A stretch of 64,000 bases of DNA, taken from the NCBI GenBank assembly GCA_017979445.1, contig CM030714.1, positions 18,409,892 to 18,473,891 of the forward strand, in the 5' to 3' direction. The position numbers and the translations under genes were made by a program. Origin of the DNA: Akebia trifoliata (Eukaryota > Streptophyta > Magnoliopsida > Ranunculales > Lardizabalaceae). Below, piece by piece: positions 34,556 to 45,616 of the stretch. Within the stretch, counting starts at the first letter, position 1. The number at the start of each line of letters is the position of its first letter. Below the pieces are notes generated by a model. It saw only the letters and a list, made by a program, of their open reading frames with translations, searched no databases and was not told the origin of the DNA.

Positions 34556-35334
34556 CCATTAAGGATCAAACTTGAAAAACCCCAAGTAAGGGAGCATTGT
34601 TAAAAAAAAACCTAAACTGTTTCTATTTTTAGTTATTAGTTTGCCTATTTATTTTGTTTTGTTTTTTTTTTCTTTTTTTTCATTCAATTATTGCTTGTGT
34701 ATTTGGATTATAGATATTCTGCTTTTGCATATTATTAATTTTTTTTATGATTCAATCAAAAGTCATTCGGAATGACCCTAATTAATGCGAGATTTCAAAG
34801 GAATAGTCTTATTGAGGATGGGATAATGGTTATTGGACCATGAATTTTTTTTACACATGTAAGTATATTTTGATTAAAAATTTAGGTACGTGCTTGATCT
34901 GGGTTTCGAATCTAAACCAAGAACTTTACCGCGTTTCGATCCAACATGGGAAATATCGTGGTCAGTAATAGGGGTGAACGAAAACGTGGGCAATGGAATG
35001 AGTTCCATGAGTGCTTCTACATCGATTTCGAGCTCTAACCGAGCAGTAATGGTAGATGTTCTATTGTTTTGTTTTTTTTAACAAAACAAAAAAAGAAGGT
35101 TTTTGTTTCGATGTTGAGAAGAGGGAAAATCCCGCACCCCCAGCAAGAATCATCGTCTTTTGGATTAAATGTTTGCTTCTAACATGGATATATGTTTGAT
35201 ATGCTTATCTTTAATCATGTGATTAGAATGGTGTCGGTCTTAATTAAATATTGATGTGATCGGAATGGTGTTTGTTTTGATTAAATATCCATGTGACCTC
35301 ATATTATAATGATTGGTTTGATTGGACCTATGGG
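34556..35334 (+). other. Element 2 leader, including a short unmatched insert
   Basis: 34556-34850 and 35210-35334 match the leaders of the other copies. About 34850-35200 has no counterpart in them and contains a short open frame (34890-35081) that I do not recognise. This is the same place where other copies carry 192-bp repeats or foreign DNA. Confidence 0.55.
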
Positions 35335-36135
35335 TCCATTTATTTGAAAAAGTCTCGGGCACACCCCACCCTGTTTTGCACACAACACATGCACGTTTAC
35401 TGTTTTGCACACTTACACGTCCTATATAGCTAATGTGGCACTAGTGCGTGGCCCGGTCTCTTCGGAGATGCGAGGTCATTCATGAAAATCATAACTCCAG
35501 TCACGTATCTTAGGATATATCAAACTGGGGCATCAATACCGTTTGATTAGGTGATTCTGAGAGGTATATTGATGCACCCAGGCTGGAGCGACCTGAGCCT
35601 TTGACTTATTGTGAGCCACACAGTCACATGTCCCGATTGCTAATATGGTACTAGTACGTGGTCTGTCCCCTCGTGGGATGCCAAACCATTTATGAAAGCT
35701 ACAACTCTTGACTCGTACCCATAAGTATATAAAAGATAATCCAAGTACATCATTTGCACTTCTTGGTCAAAATCGGAGTCTAAGCGAGATCCTGCCCCGA
35801 TGTACCCTACTGTACGAGGGGGATAGACTACGTCTATTATACACAAGAGGTATTTAAGTGGGCCCTTGCTCAGTATCATGCCCCACCTCTCAACTGGGGA
35901 TCAAACTGGCTATTTTTGACTTCAGAAAAGTGAGTTTGAGTTTTAAATTATCACTTATACGGTATATCAAACCATGTCACCACGTACCGTCTGATTGAGT
36001 ACGCTCGAGAGGTATATAGGTACACTTGGGCAAGGGTGGCCAGATAAATTGTATTGCACGTAGTAAACTTAGAGTCTAGAAGCCTTCCTAAGGTCACGAC
36101 CCGAACTAACTTTGGCTGTTCTCGGGTTACTTTAT
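35335..36135 (+). other. Conserved leader block, copy in element 2
   Basis: Both palindromes (GCACTAGTGC and GTACTAGTAC) and both following hairpins are present. The opposite-strand frame is shorter here (35640-35879), interrupted by substitutions. Confidence 0.75.
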
Positions 36136-36572
36136 TCAATCCAACCAACAGGTAAATGGGCGGACCGATCCAGAATAATCAAACAAAACCCACAATATCG
36201 GTCCGACCCAATCGGTGAAATGTACCGATTAATTTGAGCCACTTAAACCAGTTGGCCCAATTGACAAATGGATCAAATTGATCAATATCAAATCAGGTTG
36301 ACTAATTGATTTCACTTTTAAAGATCCAGACCACTTTGTATAGAAAGATTCGATCTAAGGATCAAATTAATTTGTCTGATCAAAGGTTCAATCACAATCA
36401 GGGGTAGACCCGCGTCTAATCGTTCTCACTTTCTTGGTCACTATAGACTTATAGTACATTTGGATTTGATATTTTCCACCAGACTTGGGCTATTCTATAT
36501 CGAAACTTTTATCATGTGGTTAAGAGTCAAACCTTTAGAGCCAATGGTTAACCTTGGTATACTTCCAATCAG
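36136..36572 (+). other. Element 2 spacer before gag
   Basis: Matches the reverse complement of 27370-27798 of element A. Rich in GGTTTAATTGG/CCAATTAAACC-like short phrases; no gene seen. Confidence 0.5.
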
Positions 36573-37997
36573 GTGATAATTGGTCTCAAACGTTCTAAAC
36601 CTCTATCTGTACTACTTTGTATCCGTGGAAAAAACCATCTGTCTAGAGTACCATTGCCAAGTAGTCAGTCTTTGCCACGAGAAGAAACGAATACCATGGA
36701 TGAAGCTACGCTCTGTCAGATTTTAAAATCTTTTCAATCACAGATTATTGCTTCTGTTCAAACACAAATCGAATCCCTGAAAATTGAAAATAAAAAAGAT
36801 AAAGTTATAGAACCTCAGGTCATGTTTGACCTGGTTGAAGATTTTGAAGATGATCAAGTGCTCGTTAACCTTGTATTAGCTCATCGAATAACTCAGGTAG
36901 ATACTGCATTGAAGAATATCAAAGACCCTGACGATCTCGCCCTTGGATTAGGGGCAATGACATTATTTCCTACAGTCCGTCTGTCAGAAAAGTTCACAAT
37001 GCCAGATATGGATAAATTTGATGGGACTGGATGCCCTAGGACTCACTTAAAAATATATGTCGATATCATACAGTCTCAGGGTCTGAGTGCTGAGTGAAGA
37101 ATAGATGGCCCAACTTTTTCAGAGAACCCTTATTGGTCCTGCCTTACACTGGTTAATGTCACTGGACTCGTCTCGGGTAAGAATATGGCATGAATTGATG
37201 AAAGAGTTCATTGGTCGATATTTCTTTAACACGGATATTGAACTCACAAGAAGAGATCTAGAAACAACTAAGCAGAAGCCCGGGGAAACCTTACAGAATT
37301 CATTGCTCGATGGAGAGCCAAAGCCGCTCAGTTATGGGACCGACTTCAAGAAAAAGAGCAAGTTAAGATTATCCTCAAGAATCTTACTCCCAATTACGCT
37401 AAGTACTTGATGCCTCAATACTTACCTACCTTTCAATTCCTTCTTGAAGCTGGAAACCAAGTCGAGGATGCCTACTTTTCAGGACTCTTTGGCAACTCGT
37501 CTGAGTCAAAACCCAAACATTTCAAACCTAATGTCAATTCCTTACAAATGGCCAACACCTCCTTCGCTCTATCTCCTCAAGCTACTCAGCCTTCACAAGC
37601 CAAGCCTAGGAGATAATTTGCCAATCTTGGAATGTCCCTTAGTGTTGCTTATCAAAAATTGATGAAAATGGGATTGCTGACGCTTTTACAACCTAAACAT
37701 TTGCCAAATCCTCTTCCTTCAAACATGAATAATGGGCAATTTTGTGAATTCCATCAGATGCCTGGTCATGTTCTTGACCGGTGTATTACTCTCCGACATG
37801 CTATCCAAGTCTTTATTGAGCAAGAAAAAGTCACCATACCCACTCCTACTACTCCCAATGTTAAGACTAACCCTTTGCCTACTTTTCAAAATCAACCCCC
37901 TCCTACTCTAAACCTAATATCCATATCCAAACCCGAATCAGTTGAGCCAGTTTCCTCCATTCACCCAATTGGTCTTAACAATGCATTCGCTCTATGA
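36573..37997 (+). pseudogene. gag: First gag-like region of element 2
   Basis: The frame from about 36699 (Met-Asp-Glu) reads as Tat/Ogre gag. An acidic N-terminal part comes first, then K-F-D-G-T-G-C-P with a downstream helix-rich stretch, F-Q-R-T-L-I-G-P-A-L-H-W and S-L-D-S-S (37110-37180). A further part reads on in another frame, with an E-K-E segment at about 37352. A nucleocapsid-like motif C-E-F-H...G-H...C lies at about 37740-37790. A stop at 37095 and at least two frameshifts (about 37300 and 37400) break the frame, so it cannot make a whole protein. Gag would have assembled the particle. Confidence 0.75.
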
Positions 37998-38413
37998 CTT
38001 GAACTTATCGTAAGTGTTCCCAGGTTACTTTTCAAAAATGGACATTATAAATTACTAAGATCAGGAAGTTATAATTTTGTCCTCAAGATAATCAAACTAT
38101 TTGTTTAATGGTGTACCAACCGAATAAAGAATCTATTTTATATATGGTAGTGATTCATAATGACCTAGTTCATATCGATTTAACGATCACGATAGGCCGG
38201 ACCATTTAAGTCGAAATGGCATTCAAGTTTTTTTTTCATTTTCTAATTCGGGTCCCAACCCATTTCAAAAAAAGAAAAATATTTTCCAAAGGAAAAGAAA
38301 AAAAAAATGATTTACAAAAGATTTATTGTTGCAAAAAAAAATGGCTTATAAAGATATGTTTTGCATGGACCTTGGAAATGTACTGAGATACCTTTTTGTG
38401 TCAACTCAGGATG
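37998..38413 (+). other. Spacer between first gag and ORF1-like region
   Basis: 38110-38400 matches the spacer at 53740-54100 in element 5 and the reverse complement of 9700-10070 in H. In those elements the sequence runs straight on to what is here 39600, so the ORF1-like region is either an extra in element 2 or lost from the others. Confidence 0.55.
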
Positions 38414-39586
38414 CTAGCTGCAGGCAATAACCCAATCAACCAATTGGTCAAAACAACCATTACAGGTATGCACACTGTAGAGAAAATCAACTTTGAGAAA
38501 TTTATATGGAGATGTGTCCTGTACTTCCACGAGTTTGAGATAGATTAGAACCTTTTGGGCGCCTTGGCTAAGCGTTGGAACCCTTATCTTCATATCTTCT
38601 ACATTGGGCATATGCACTTGTGTCTTACTCATGAAGATTATTGTGGCATCATGGGGATATCTACTTTAGATCCTCTAGTCAGGCCTTTAGTGAAGACAGG
38701 ATATTCTGGTGACCTCGCAACAAGCCTGAACATTTCAAAAGAAGAAGACAAGGCCCAAGTCCATAACGGGAAATTGAATTTAGTACTTTTATTGAGTTCA
38801 TACCGCTCCTACAATCATCCTATCAATGTAAAACCAAAAGCCTAGTGAGTCACTCGAGACTATCGATTGTGTTTAGGAATTTTAACACAATACATATTGA
38901 CCTCCAAAAGTGATGGTCAAATTGTCCCTAAGTCCTTCACAGACATAGCTTCCCAGCTCTCAAGAAAAGTCAACCCTATACCTTTCATCATAACTGAAAT
39001 CTTCTCAGGTTTAGATGACATAAAAAATGATGAGGGAAGAGGTTTCAAAGAAAACACTCACCTACTTTACATGTGACTTTGCGACCATCTTAAAATTGTA
39101 GACATTCCTTTAACCCTCGAGTATAGGCTAGAACACTTTTCTAAAAAAATATGTTAGTACGTTACAACTCAATCAAGGCTTGGAGTAAATAGTTGAATTC
39201 TCATTTTACTCGTCATATTGGGTTGAGATGCCCTTAGTGGATGACTGACTACCCTGTTCTAGATACCAAAGGATCCTATTATGTCCGTTTGATCGGGCTA
39301 GAGGAGACATCTTTTTACAATCCTGGATTGATCCTAGAACAGTACGGTATGCCTATAGAGTTCTCGCTGCCCGACACAAAGATTTAGTTCCCTCGAACCA
39401 TTGATTGAAAAGTTAGTGCATCTCATTAAGAAGGCTTGGAACAAGCATACCTTAGGATATTTAGATGGACCAGCAGAGTTCAAAGAGCCAGTCGTTAGAA
39501 CTAAGAGAAGCAAGCCTAATTGTCATAGCAATCTTGATGACGATCAAAACAAAGCCAAGCGTCCATGTAAAAAAATAATAATCTGA
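38414..39586 (+). pseudogene. ORF1-like region of unknown function, broken
   Basis: Three open pieces (38555-38845, 38867-39076 and 39401-39586) follow one another with stops and shifts. The first piece has a W-N-P-Y-L-H-I-F-Y-I-G segment followed by C-L-T-H-E-D-Y. This resembles the W-(D/N)-P...F...G...L-x-P-T-x-E-E-Y pattern I recall from the extra ORF1 protein of Ogre elements and the related plant mobile domain. The last piece is lysine- and arginine-rich at its end, like a nuclear targeting tail. In Ogre elements ORF1 lies before gag; here it lies after the first and before the second gag-like region. Assignment is tentative. Confidence 0.5.
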
Positions 39587-40024
39587 GTTAGAGTTATTGA
39601 AAGTTGTTATTCCATGAAAATCTTATTTGTCAATAATTTTCAATAGTTCAATAAAATTATTTTCCTTTAGTTTCTTTATAAATAATCATTGCATAAATGA
39701 ATTATTTAATGGGTTGGTGTACAAAATTCAATTAAATATCAGGATTCATTAAAATGTTATCAAGGGGGTAATACTGAAATTGATAATCCACCTCAATTGG
39801 ATTTACGACTCGTATCCATTCGAACCGGGTCCATGACCCATATCCATCTCAAATTAGGTCTACGACCCATATCCGATTTTGAATCAAGTCCATGATCCAT
39901 CAATGATCTAACAAGAATGACAACCAATCAAACAACTAAAGTGAATTCAATTTTTTTCCAAAAAAAATATATTATTTCAAAAAAAAAGATGTTTTTCCAA
40001 TTCAACTTGTTTCAGTTAATCTAC
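39587..40024 (+). other. Spacer before the 58-bp array
   Basis: 39600-39780 matches 54100-54290 of element 5 (shared TATCAAGGGGGT phrase). From 39780 on the two differ. About 39800-39910 repeats a short phrase like GACCCATATCC three or four times. No gene. Confidence 0.55.
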
Positions 40025-41005
40025 TTTTACAAAATGCCATATTGACTCCATGTCGATGCCAGCCCCGTGCTGATGTAATCTTCTTTTTTTAATATATTTT
40101 ACCAACTCCGTGTCGATGACAAGTCCGACTGATGTAATTTTTTTAAATGTTTTACCAACTCCCTATCGATGCCAATCCCATGTTGATGTAATTCTTTTTT
40201 TAATGATATACCGATTCCATGTCGATGCCAGCTTCGACTGATGTAATTTCTTTTTCAAAATGTTTTATCGACTCCGTATCGATGCCAGCCTCGTGCTGAT
40301 GTAATTCCTTTTTTAAAATGTTTTACCAACTCTGTGTTGATGCCAGCTCCGTGCTAATGCCAGCTCTGTACTGATGTAAACATTTTTTTATATCGACTCC
40401 GTGTCGATGCCAGATCCGGCTGATGTAATTTTTTTAAATGTTTTACCGACTTTGTATCGATGCCAGCTTCAACTGATGTAATTTCTTTTTTTAAATGTTT
40501 TACCGACGTCGTATCGATGTTAGCCCGTGTTGATGTAATTCCCTTTTTAAAATGTTTTACCAACTTCGTGTTAATGCCAGCTCCGTGCTGATGTTAGCTT
40601 CGTGCTAATGTAATCATTTTTTTATACCGACTCCGTGTCGATGCCAGCTTTGACTGAAGTAATTCTTTTTTAAATGTTTTACTGTCTCCGTGTCGATGCT
40701 AGCCATGTGTTGATGTAATTCTTTTTTATTTTATCGATTCTGTGTCGATGCCAACTTCGGCTGATGTAATTCTTTTTCAAAATGTTTTACCATCTCCGTG
40801 TTGATGCCAGCTCCGTGCTGATGCCAGCTTTGTGCTGATGTAATTGTTTTTTAATTATATCGGCTCTGTGTCGATGCCAACTCTAGTTGATGTAATTCTT
40901 TTTCAAAGCGTTCTTCCAACTCCATGTTGATGCCGGCTCCGTGCTGATGCCAGCTTTGTACTTATGTAATTTTTTCTCAAACGATCCAGCTCCGCGCTGA
41001 TGAAC
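40025..41005. repeat. 58-bp tandem array with paired hairpins
   Basis: About 16-17 degenerate units of roughly 58 bp (some shortened, some with an extra half), alternating a T-rich stretch with a conserved part. The conserved part has two small stems in a row with the same loop: CGAC-TCCGT-GTCG and CAGC-TCCGT-GCTG. Several units have CAAC-TCCGT-GTTG in place of the first stem, a paired change that keeps it. Confidence 0.85.
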
Positions 41006-41181
41006 CACACTTTTTAAATTTACCTAACTTAATAAAACATCATGCATTTGTAAACAAGATAGTAACGTTTGGTCTTCTGTAAGCACAAGGTGGCCAAACG
41101 AAAAAGTACAAACACCCTGAAAATCCTCCGTATTTCTTTAAATCTATATTAACTATATGCAACTCAGAGGACCTAAAACCT

Positions 41182-42915
41182 ATGACAAATGAACTAGCCG
41201 AGGCCAACGTAAGGATAGCAAGGTTGTTGGAAACAATGAAAAGGCAAGAGAGAATGCTGACTACCGTCCTAAGCAATATTAATTCTCTACAAGCACAAGC
41301 CACTCAACACCAAGCATCTGGGTCAAACCCTAAACTCCCTGAGCAACCACGACCAGATCAACAAACCACCCCACCTCCTACTATGCCAGTGTATCAGGGC
41401 CCTCTACTTTATATCCCATAAAATCAACTACACCCAATGGTGATCCTAGATGACGAGTGTGACTTCAGGACTCCCGAAGCTAAGAATGCTACTGACCACA
41501 AAATGACCCAACAGATTGAATCCCTCCAAGAGGAAATAAAGAGAATCAAGGGCACCAACACCCTAGGAGGGACGAGATTCAGAGACCTTTGCTTTTACCC
41601 CAACGCACAACTACCGACTAAGTTCAAATGCTCGGAATTCGAGAAATACAACGGGGTAGGGTGTCCTCTGTCGTACCTTAAACTATACTGCGAATCGATG
41701 TGCCAATATGGTGAGGATGGCAGATTGTTGGTATAGTTGTTTCATAGAAGTTTGACAAGGTTGGTTCTCAAATGGTTCTCAGGGTTGGACCACTCACTTA
41801 TCAAGAACTAGCAGGACTTGGTTGAGATGTTCTGGCACAACTGCAGGTTCAACACAGATGTATGGTTGGACTGGAATGATATGGCTAGAATGATGAGGAA
41901 GTAGAGGGAAACAGTGAAGGAATACGCCCAAAAGTGGTGAGAGTCAGCTTCCCAGGTACGGCCCGCTATAACCGAACAAGAAATGAAAACCACGTTTATC
42001 TCTACATTGGGACATTCGTTCTACACCCATCTAGTAGGGCATACCACGGGCACTTTATCCAATTTTGTTCAAGTAGCAAAACGGGTCGAGGATAGGATCC
42101 GAACCGGTTTAATATTTAACTTCACAGCCCTAAGTGTAGCAGCAAGGACATCGGCACAGAAGAAATTAGTGTCTTTTGTCAAAAAGAAAGAGGAAACTCA
42201 AGTCAACACTGTACAGCCCAGCCAACCTCTTTTTATTCAGGCACCAGTTCAGAGGCCACAGGCATCACAAGTCCCTTGGACACTAGTACCTCAAGCTGCC
42301 TGGGCTTCAGCACCGCAGAATCCTTTTTGGATGGTTCTTCCACAAGCCATGCCAACACAACTAGCAAAAAAATATGGGTAGAACCAGCAAACAAGACCTA
42401 ATTAGGTCAATAGAGTATTCATCGGGTTACCGATGACATTGTCAGAACTACTTCTTACATTACTTCAAGGAAAGTACTTCATCAAGAGACCACCGAATCC
42501 AGAAGCTTCTAAATGACTAGGGTACAATCCCAACCTCTTCTGTGAGTTTCACATAGGTGCACCAGGGCATTCTATTGATCAATATTGGCAACTGAAATAC
42601 CAAGTACAAAATCTGATTGACCGAAAGGCCATCATATTGGATGGTCCAGCAAACCAAGCTCCACAACAAAACATCAATCAGAATCTTCTGCCTACCCATA
42701 ACAGAGGAGGAAATGGACTTGCAGTGAACATAATTATAAAAGAGGAATCTGATTTCAACCCTTTAGTGCTAATAGCTCCCATTGGGTCAAAAGTCAGGGT
42801 CCACTTAACCAAGAAGTCGACAATACCAACTGTTAACACTCTCTCTCGATACATTGACAACTCCTTCCCAATACCACTCAAGATATCTGGCCTGACCATC
42901 TACTCTAATGATTGA
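41182..42915 (+). pseudogene. gag: Second gag-like region of element 2
   Basis: The region encodes Tat/Ogre-type gag in one frame with stops. A coiled-coil-like N-terminus (41182-41420) is followed by F-Y-P-N-A-Q-L-P-T-K-F-K with E-F-E-K-Y-N-G-V-G-C-P (41590-41665), then the L-F-H-R-S-L-T...W-F-S-G-L-D block (about 41735-41790) and R-F-N-T-D at about 41850. Next come the K-E-Y-A-Q-K-W segment (about 41920), a proline- and glutamine-rich stretch (42200-42350), and a nucleocapsid-like C-E-F-H...G-H at about 42541-42575. Stops occur near 41418, 41734, 41938 and 42378. It differs strongly from the gag-like region at 36573, so the two are not a recent duplication. Confidence 0.8.
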
Positions 42916-43845
42916 CCCACAAGCTCCATCACATGACCTCCGCTCATTATTCCATACATTTCTCCCAATCCTCAGAACTGATTATCTTGCCCACCTTTTC
43001 ACATACCTTACACTTCATCCTCACGACCACCACTTGTCATTCCATGTACTCTATCAACTCCTCAAGCAAGTCCTTCCACATCCAAATCACAAACATCACC
43101 CCTCATCTTCTATGTAAAACTTGAACTATCCCCAATAACTATAGACTCTCCAAAACCATTCCTCTACAATTCCAACTAGGCAGTCCCATGGAGCTATGAA
43201 ACGAGCATTGTCACCTCAGTAGGGGTGGAAACAATGAAGAAAGCTATGGTAATAGATATTAGTCACATGACCAAGACTGGAGCACGTCTCAAGATATTGG
43301 GAAAAATAGTGAGGGTCGAAAAAAAGAAAAAAGAAGTGGTAGAAGATAATGAGGAAAAGAGAAATAAGAAATGAGAAAGAAAAAGATAAAATATTTGAGG
43401 AAGAAAGGTTAGAACAAGGAAAGAAACCTAAAACGACATACAAAGAGGTAACAAATTTCATTAAACTCATTCGCAAGGGCGAGTCCAATATAGTCGAACA
43501 GTTGAACAAGACTCCTGCATAGATTAACATTTTAGGTCACTTGAAAAATTCAGAAAAACATCAATAGGCACTGTTAAAAGTCATGAGTGAGTCACACGTA
43601 CCAGCAATCACTTCACCTATATAACTAAAGCAGACGGTGGGACAAATCATGGCCCCCAATCTGATTGTCTTCACAGAAAGTGAACTTATTCAGGTGGGAT
43701 GCAGACACATTGAACCACTAAATATCATGGTCATGTGCAAGGGTATAATGGTTGCTAGAGTACCAATTGATAATGGTTCAGCCTTGAATGTCTGTCCTTT
43801 AGAGCCCTTTCATAAGTTAAATGCAGGATGGTCCTACGTCAAGCC
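42916..43845 (+). pseudogene. pol: Gag-protease linker and aspartic protease of element 2
   Basis: 43180-43560 is a degraded linker with P-W-S-Y-E, V-E-Q-L-N-K-T-P-A and related Tat motifs and several frameshifts. The protease frame (43637-43845) holds the active site D-N-G-S-A at 43769-43783, followed by L-N-V-C-P-L, the signature of Tat/Ogre retropepsin. It breaks off after about 70 codons: from about 43846 the sequence is the element's 3' terminal segment (the same as 59512-59562), read through as coding by chance. All of reverse transcriptase, RNase H and integrase is deleted. Confidence 0.8.
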
Positions 43846-43885
43846 CAAAATAGATTTGCTATCTAGTTTGCTTCAACCCTCTGCC

Positions 43886-43898
43886 AAAGAGGGGCATC
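43886..43898 (+). other. Polypurine tract of element 2
   Basis: AAAGAGGGGCATC directly before the LTR, identical to the tract of element 5. Confidence 0.85.
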
Positions 43899-45597
43899 TG
43901 TAGACACCTCATTTTTGCACTCGTCTGATTAATCAACTCGTCAATCCGATCGCAACGATTCCCAATGATGGATGTTATTCCAATGCTTTATTTTGTTACC
44001 AGATATGTTTCAGAAATCCAGATGAGGTATCTCGAACTGACAAAACCTTATAAACCACGCTACGCTAGGAAAATACGACTCTAGAAACATAGAAATCATC
44101 ATCTTGCAGACCCAAAAAGAAGTTTCACGATAAAAATCACTAAAAATTGACCAAATTACCAAAATACCCCTAACATCAAAACAACCCTAGAGCCTATGTT
44201 ACGATTAGGATTCGAACACATAAAACAATAAATCAAATAAATCATTACAACAATTTTAACAGAATTTGACAAAATTATGAAAATGCCCATCATAAAGTTC
44301 ACGTCCATTTCACACAAAAAATTTCATAAATGACACAAACCAATATTTCCCTTAAATTCCTTACGAAAAATCGATTCTAAAACATCTTAGAACATTAAAA
44401 ACCGACTTAAAACGTGAAAAGTCCTCTCCAGGGGCAAAACGGTAATTTCACAATTTTCATAATTAAAATTTTCAAAATTAATAAATAAAATATTAAATAA
44501 TTAAAGTGAAACATTAATGAAATTAATTTAAAATTTTGAATTAAAGAAATCGATCAATCGGACTCTCAGGCAAAATTGTTGAGGGTTCGTGAGATATTTC
44601 TTTAAGGACCCCTCCATTTGGGGGTCCAAAGAATTAAAGATATAATAGAGGGGGGTTCTCCAAAAATTTAAAGTCAATTAAGCAAGACTAAAGTCAAGGT
44701 ATTAAAGTCAATCAAGCAAGACTGAAGTCAAAATTAAAGTCAATTAAGCAAGACTGAAGTCAAGATATTAAAAGTCAATCAATTAAGACTAAAGTCAAAA
44801 TATTAAAAGTCAAAATCATAATTAAATAATAACTCTATCTAATAGAGTTTTAATTAAAACACAATTCCACCTAAAATAATTCTAATTAAAACACAACTCT
44901 ACCTAAAATAATTCTAACAAAACCACAACTCTAATTAAAAGAACTCTAATTAAACACTAACTCTATCTAAATCAACCCCTAAAAAAATCTATAAATAGAG
45001 GTCCCCAGACCCTATTTTCGTATCAAATCATAAACCCTAAGAGAAGTAGGTCTAAAAGCCCCCCTAGCCTCCCATAAACCCTAGTTTTGGAGCCCCAACT
45101 CCTTAGGTAACATCCCTTCTTCGATTTTAGTCTAAAAAACACCTAGAAGCCCTTTGAGAACACCCCAAAACCCATAACAAACTCGAAGAATCCAGATCAA
45201 AAAAAGAGATACCTTGTCTCGGAGATCAGAAATCAAATTCAGAGACAGAACGAAGCAAGGAGTACGGTATAAGGAGCAATTTTTGTTGGATCTGAGGGAA
45301 CAAGGTCTTTACTATTGGAAAGGTATAATTTTTTATTTTTTTTTATTATCTAGGTTTTTTAGCAATGTAACTTATTTGGGAAATTAGTAGAGACCGGCTT
45401 TGACCGGGCAGGGTTGGTGCCTAACACCTTCCAACCCCGTAATGTAATCCCCGGATTTAGTTTTTCTTTAGTAGATTGGTCTCTTTATCCGTTTAGAGTC
45501 ATTGATCGGTTCCTAGACCGTAATAACTAGGTGGCAACTCCCAAACCTCAAGGGTCAACAACGGATCCACGCACCCCGCGGATCGAGGGCGCTTTCA
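43899..45597 (+). mobile_element. LTR shared by element 2 and the following copy
   Basis: 1,699 bp, with a purine tract on its left (as a 3' LTR has) and a primer site on its right (as a 5' LTR has). A single LTR with both marks is the mark of a tandem LTR-internal-LTR-internal array formed by unequal recombination. It has a TATA box at 44990-44997, TTGACTT-type repeats at 44665-44815 (opposite sense) and the GGACCCC/GGGGTCC palindrome near 44606. Confidence 0.85.
44990..44997 (+). promoter_or_regulatory. TATA box in the shared LTR
   Basis: TATAAATA followed by GAGG and then CCTATTTTCGTATCA, the arrangement conserved in the family. Confidence 0.6.
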
Positions 45598-45598
45598 G

Positions 45599-45616
45599 TG
45601 GCGACTCCACTGGGGA
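45599..45616 (+). other. Primer-binding site of the second tandem copy
   Basis: TGGCGACTCCACTGGGGA, one base after the LTR, is the cleanest copy of the site in the window. Confidence 0.85.

Larger units (their letters stand above)
32870..45597 (+). mobile_element. Element 2: Tat/Ogre-like element with gag and protease only
   Basis: Order on the plus strand: 5' LTR, primer site, leader block, a first gag-like region, an ORF1-like region, a 58-bp tandem array, a second gag-like region, protease, purine tract and LTR. Reverse transcriptase, RNase H and integrase are absent: protease coding runs directly into the element's 3' terminal sequence at about 43846. The right LTR is followed by its own primer site and a further internal region, so element 2 and the next copy share that LTR. 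Confidence 0.8.
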
